From NCBI GenBank assembly GCA_021796055.1, contig JAJYOS010000443.1:1-5912 (forward strand): a stretch of DNA of 5,912 nt, in the 5' to 3' direction. Every line of letters starts with the position of its first letter. The stretch's first letter is position 1. The stretch is from Bacteroidota bacterium (GTDB lineage: Bacteria; Bacteroidota; Kryptoniia; Kryptoniales; JAKASW01). The translations under genes and the position numbers were made by a program. The notes beneath the pieces were generated by a model. That model worked only from the letters and a program-made list of their open reading frames with translations, ran no database searches and was not told the origin of the DNA. Of this stretch, positions 4,950-5,912 are shown one piece after another.

Positions 4950-5912
4950 TCATTCGTACCTCAAAGATTCCACCGGATTTGCCGTCGCTGCCTTGACTGC
5001 ATGGGCACTCACCGTAGCCATTGCAATCATCACTGCCAGTCCTCCCGAAAGCATCAGACTCCAGAGGCCGACGTCAATTCTGTATGCGAATGTCTGAAGC
5101 CACCTCTCCATGGCATAGTACGCCAACGGCCAGGCGATAACATTCGCAATTATGACGAGTTTTATGAAGTCGCCAGTAACGAGCCTCACAACTTGCGGAA
5201 CCGATGCGCCGAGAGCTTTCCGAATTCCCATCTCTTTCGTACGCCTTTCGGTTGCATAAGCGGCGAGACCGAAGAGGCCAAGACAAGCGATTAGGATCGC
5301 AAGCGTAGAAAATGCCAGGAAGGTTCCGCTAAGTCTCTCCTCCGAACGATATAGCTGATAGAAGCTCTGGTCGACAAAATGATAGTCAAGCGGGAAATCG
5401 GGTGAGAATTGCTTCCAAGTTCTTTCGACGTAGCTGAGCGTAGTCGGAATATCTTTGGAAGACATTTTAACCACAACACCCTGCGCTGATCGGAGAGAAG
5501 AATCCATCACCATCACGACTGGTTCTATCCCTCTGCGCAGTGATCTGAAGTTGAAATCTTTCACGACTCCAATGACACGTCCCTTGTGATACCAAGCTAT
5601 AAGCCGCTGATTTATAGCTGAATCAGGACTCCATCCGATCATTTGAGCGGCCCTTTCGTTCAGGATGTAGCCGTCAGCCCAGTCTGAGGGTCTTGCCCAT
5701 GAGAAATCGCGCCCCGCCATCAGTCTGAGACCGAGCGCTTTGACAAAATCTGGATCTACAATTAACGAGTAAGAAGCCAACGGATGCCACCCAGATTTCC
5801 CTCTCCAATAAAAAGTCTCTTCATCACTTGCTTTTCCCGGGACCCAATTCGCCCGGGATACATATCTGATGTCAGATCTTTGCAGCAGTTGAGCTTTGAA
5901 CGCATTATATGC
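4950..5912 (-). CDS. FtsX/MacB-type ABC transporter permease, C-terminal 320 residues (5' end beyond window)
   Basis: The frame is open from the right edge of the window to TGA at 4950-4952, so the gene starts outside. A TTG at 5780 could be mistaken for a start, but the 44 codons before it encode typical family sequence (AYNAFKAQLLQRSDIRYVSRANWVPG). Visible parts: second periplasmic domain about 1-190 of the fragment (VDPDFVKALGLRLMAGRDFS near 52-71, GRVIGVVKDFNFRSLRRGIEP near 111-130), then FtsX domain 2 with helices about 198-218, 248-267 and 281-302, coupling segment EMGIRKALGAS (227-237), and the ending NPVESLRYE. It aligns with the second half of the complete permease downstream and is a paralog, not a duplicate of recent date: conserved motifs are kept while many other residues differ. 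Likely upstream member of a permease operon. Substrate unknown. Confidence 0.93.
   Translation of the reverse strand, partial: AYNAFKAQLLQRSDIRYVSRANWVPGKASDEETFYWRGKSGWHPLASYSLIVDPDFVKALGLRLMAGRDFSWARPSDWADGYILNERAAQMIGWSPDSAINQRLIAWYHKGRVIGVVKDFNFRSLRRGIEPVVMVMDSSLRSAQGVVVKMSSKDIPTTLSYVERTWKQFSPDFPLDYHFVDQSFYQLYRSEERLSGTFLAFSTLAILIACLGLFGLAAYATERRTKEMGIRKALGASVPQVVRLVTGDFIKLVIIANVIAWPLAYYAMERWLQTFAYRIDVGLWSLMLSGGLAVMIAMATVSAHAVKAATANPVESLRYE

Noticed and set aside
5291..5780. TTG at 5780 as the start of the right-hand permease
   Set aside because: The frame stays open upstream to the window edge and the 44 codons before it encode expected periplasmic-domain sequence, so it is an internal codon.

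Overview
The window is dominated by three large minus-strand genes for FtsX/MacB-type ABC transporter permeases. In the order of transcription these are the C-terminal part of one (4950-5912, its start lies beyond the right edge), one complete permease (2313-4781, 822 aa) and the N-terminal half of a third (1-1356, its end lies beyond the left edge). They share the architecture of the roughly 800-residue double-FtsX permeases: an N-terminal membrane anchor, a MacB-like periplasmic domain, a three-helix FtsX domain, a second anchor and periplasmic domain, and a second FtsX domain ending in an LRYE tail. No ATPase subunit lies in the window, so the transported substrate cannot be told.

Between the second and third permease, on the opposite strand, sits a small gene (1489-1899, 136 aa) for a retropepsin-like (clan AA) aspartic protease with a clear DTGA active-site motif. 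It is divergent from the left permease (132-base shared upstream region with a plausible promoter and a 12-base palindrome) and convergent with the complete permease (413-base hairpin-rich spacer).

The spacers are the most unusual part. A 53-base unit containing a hairpin occurs twice, once across the stop codon of the complete permease and once in the spacer between the right-hand and middle permeases. Both copies are followed by what looks like an extra, out-of-place copy of the permease C-terminal coding end (SLRYE/ESLRY). This suggests recombination between paralogous permease genes, or a small repeat that lands in permease 3' ends and supplies a replacement tail and stop codon. The leaders just upstream of the two visible permease starts also resemble each other beyond the ribosome binding site.

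Organism: roughly 50% GC by eye, and tandem arrays of this permease family with MLKNY/MLKSY starts and LRYE ends, fit the Bacteroidota/Ignavibacteriota/Chlorobiota neighbourhood or a related uncultured phylum. This is inferred from family resemblance only and the exact lineage is not resolved. No rRNA, tRNA, CRISPR array, transposase or phage gene was seen.
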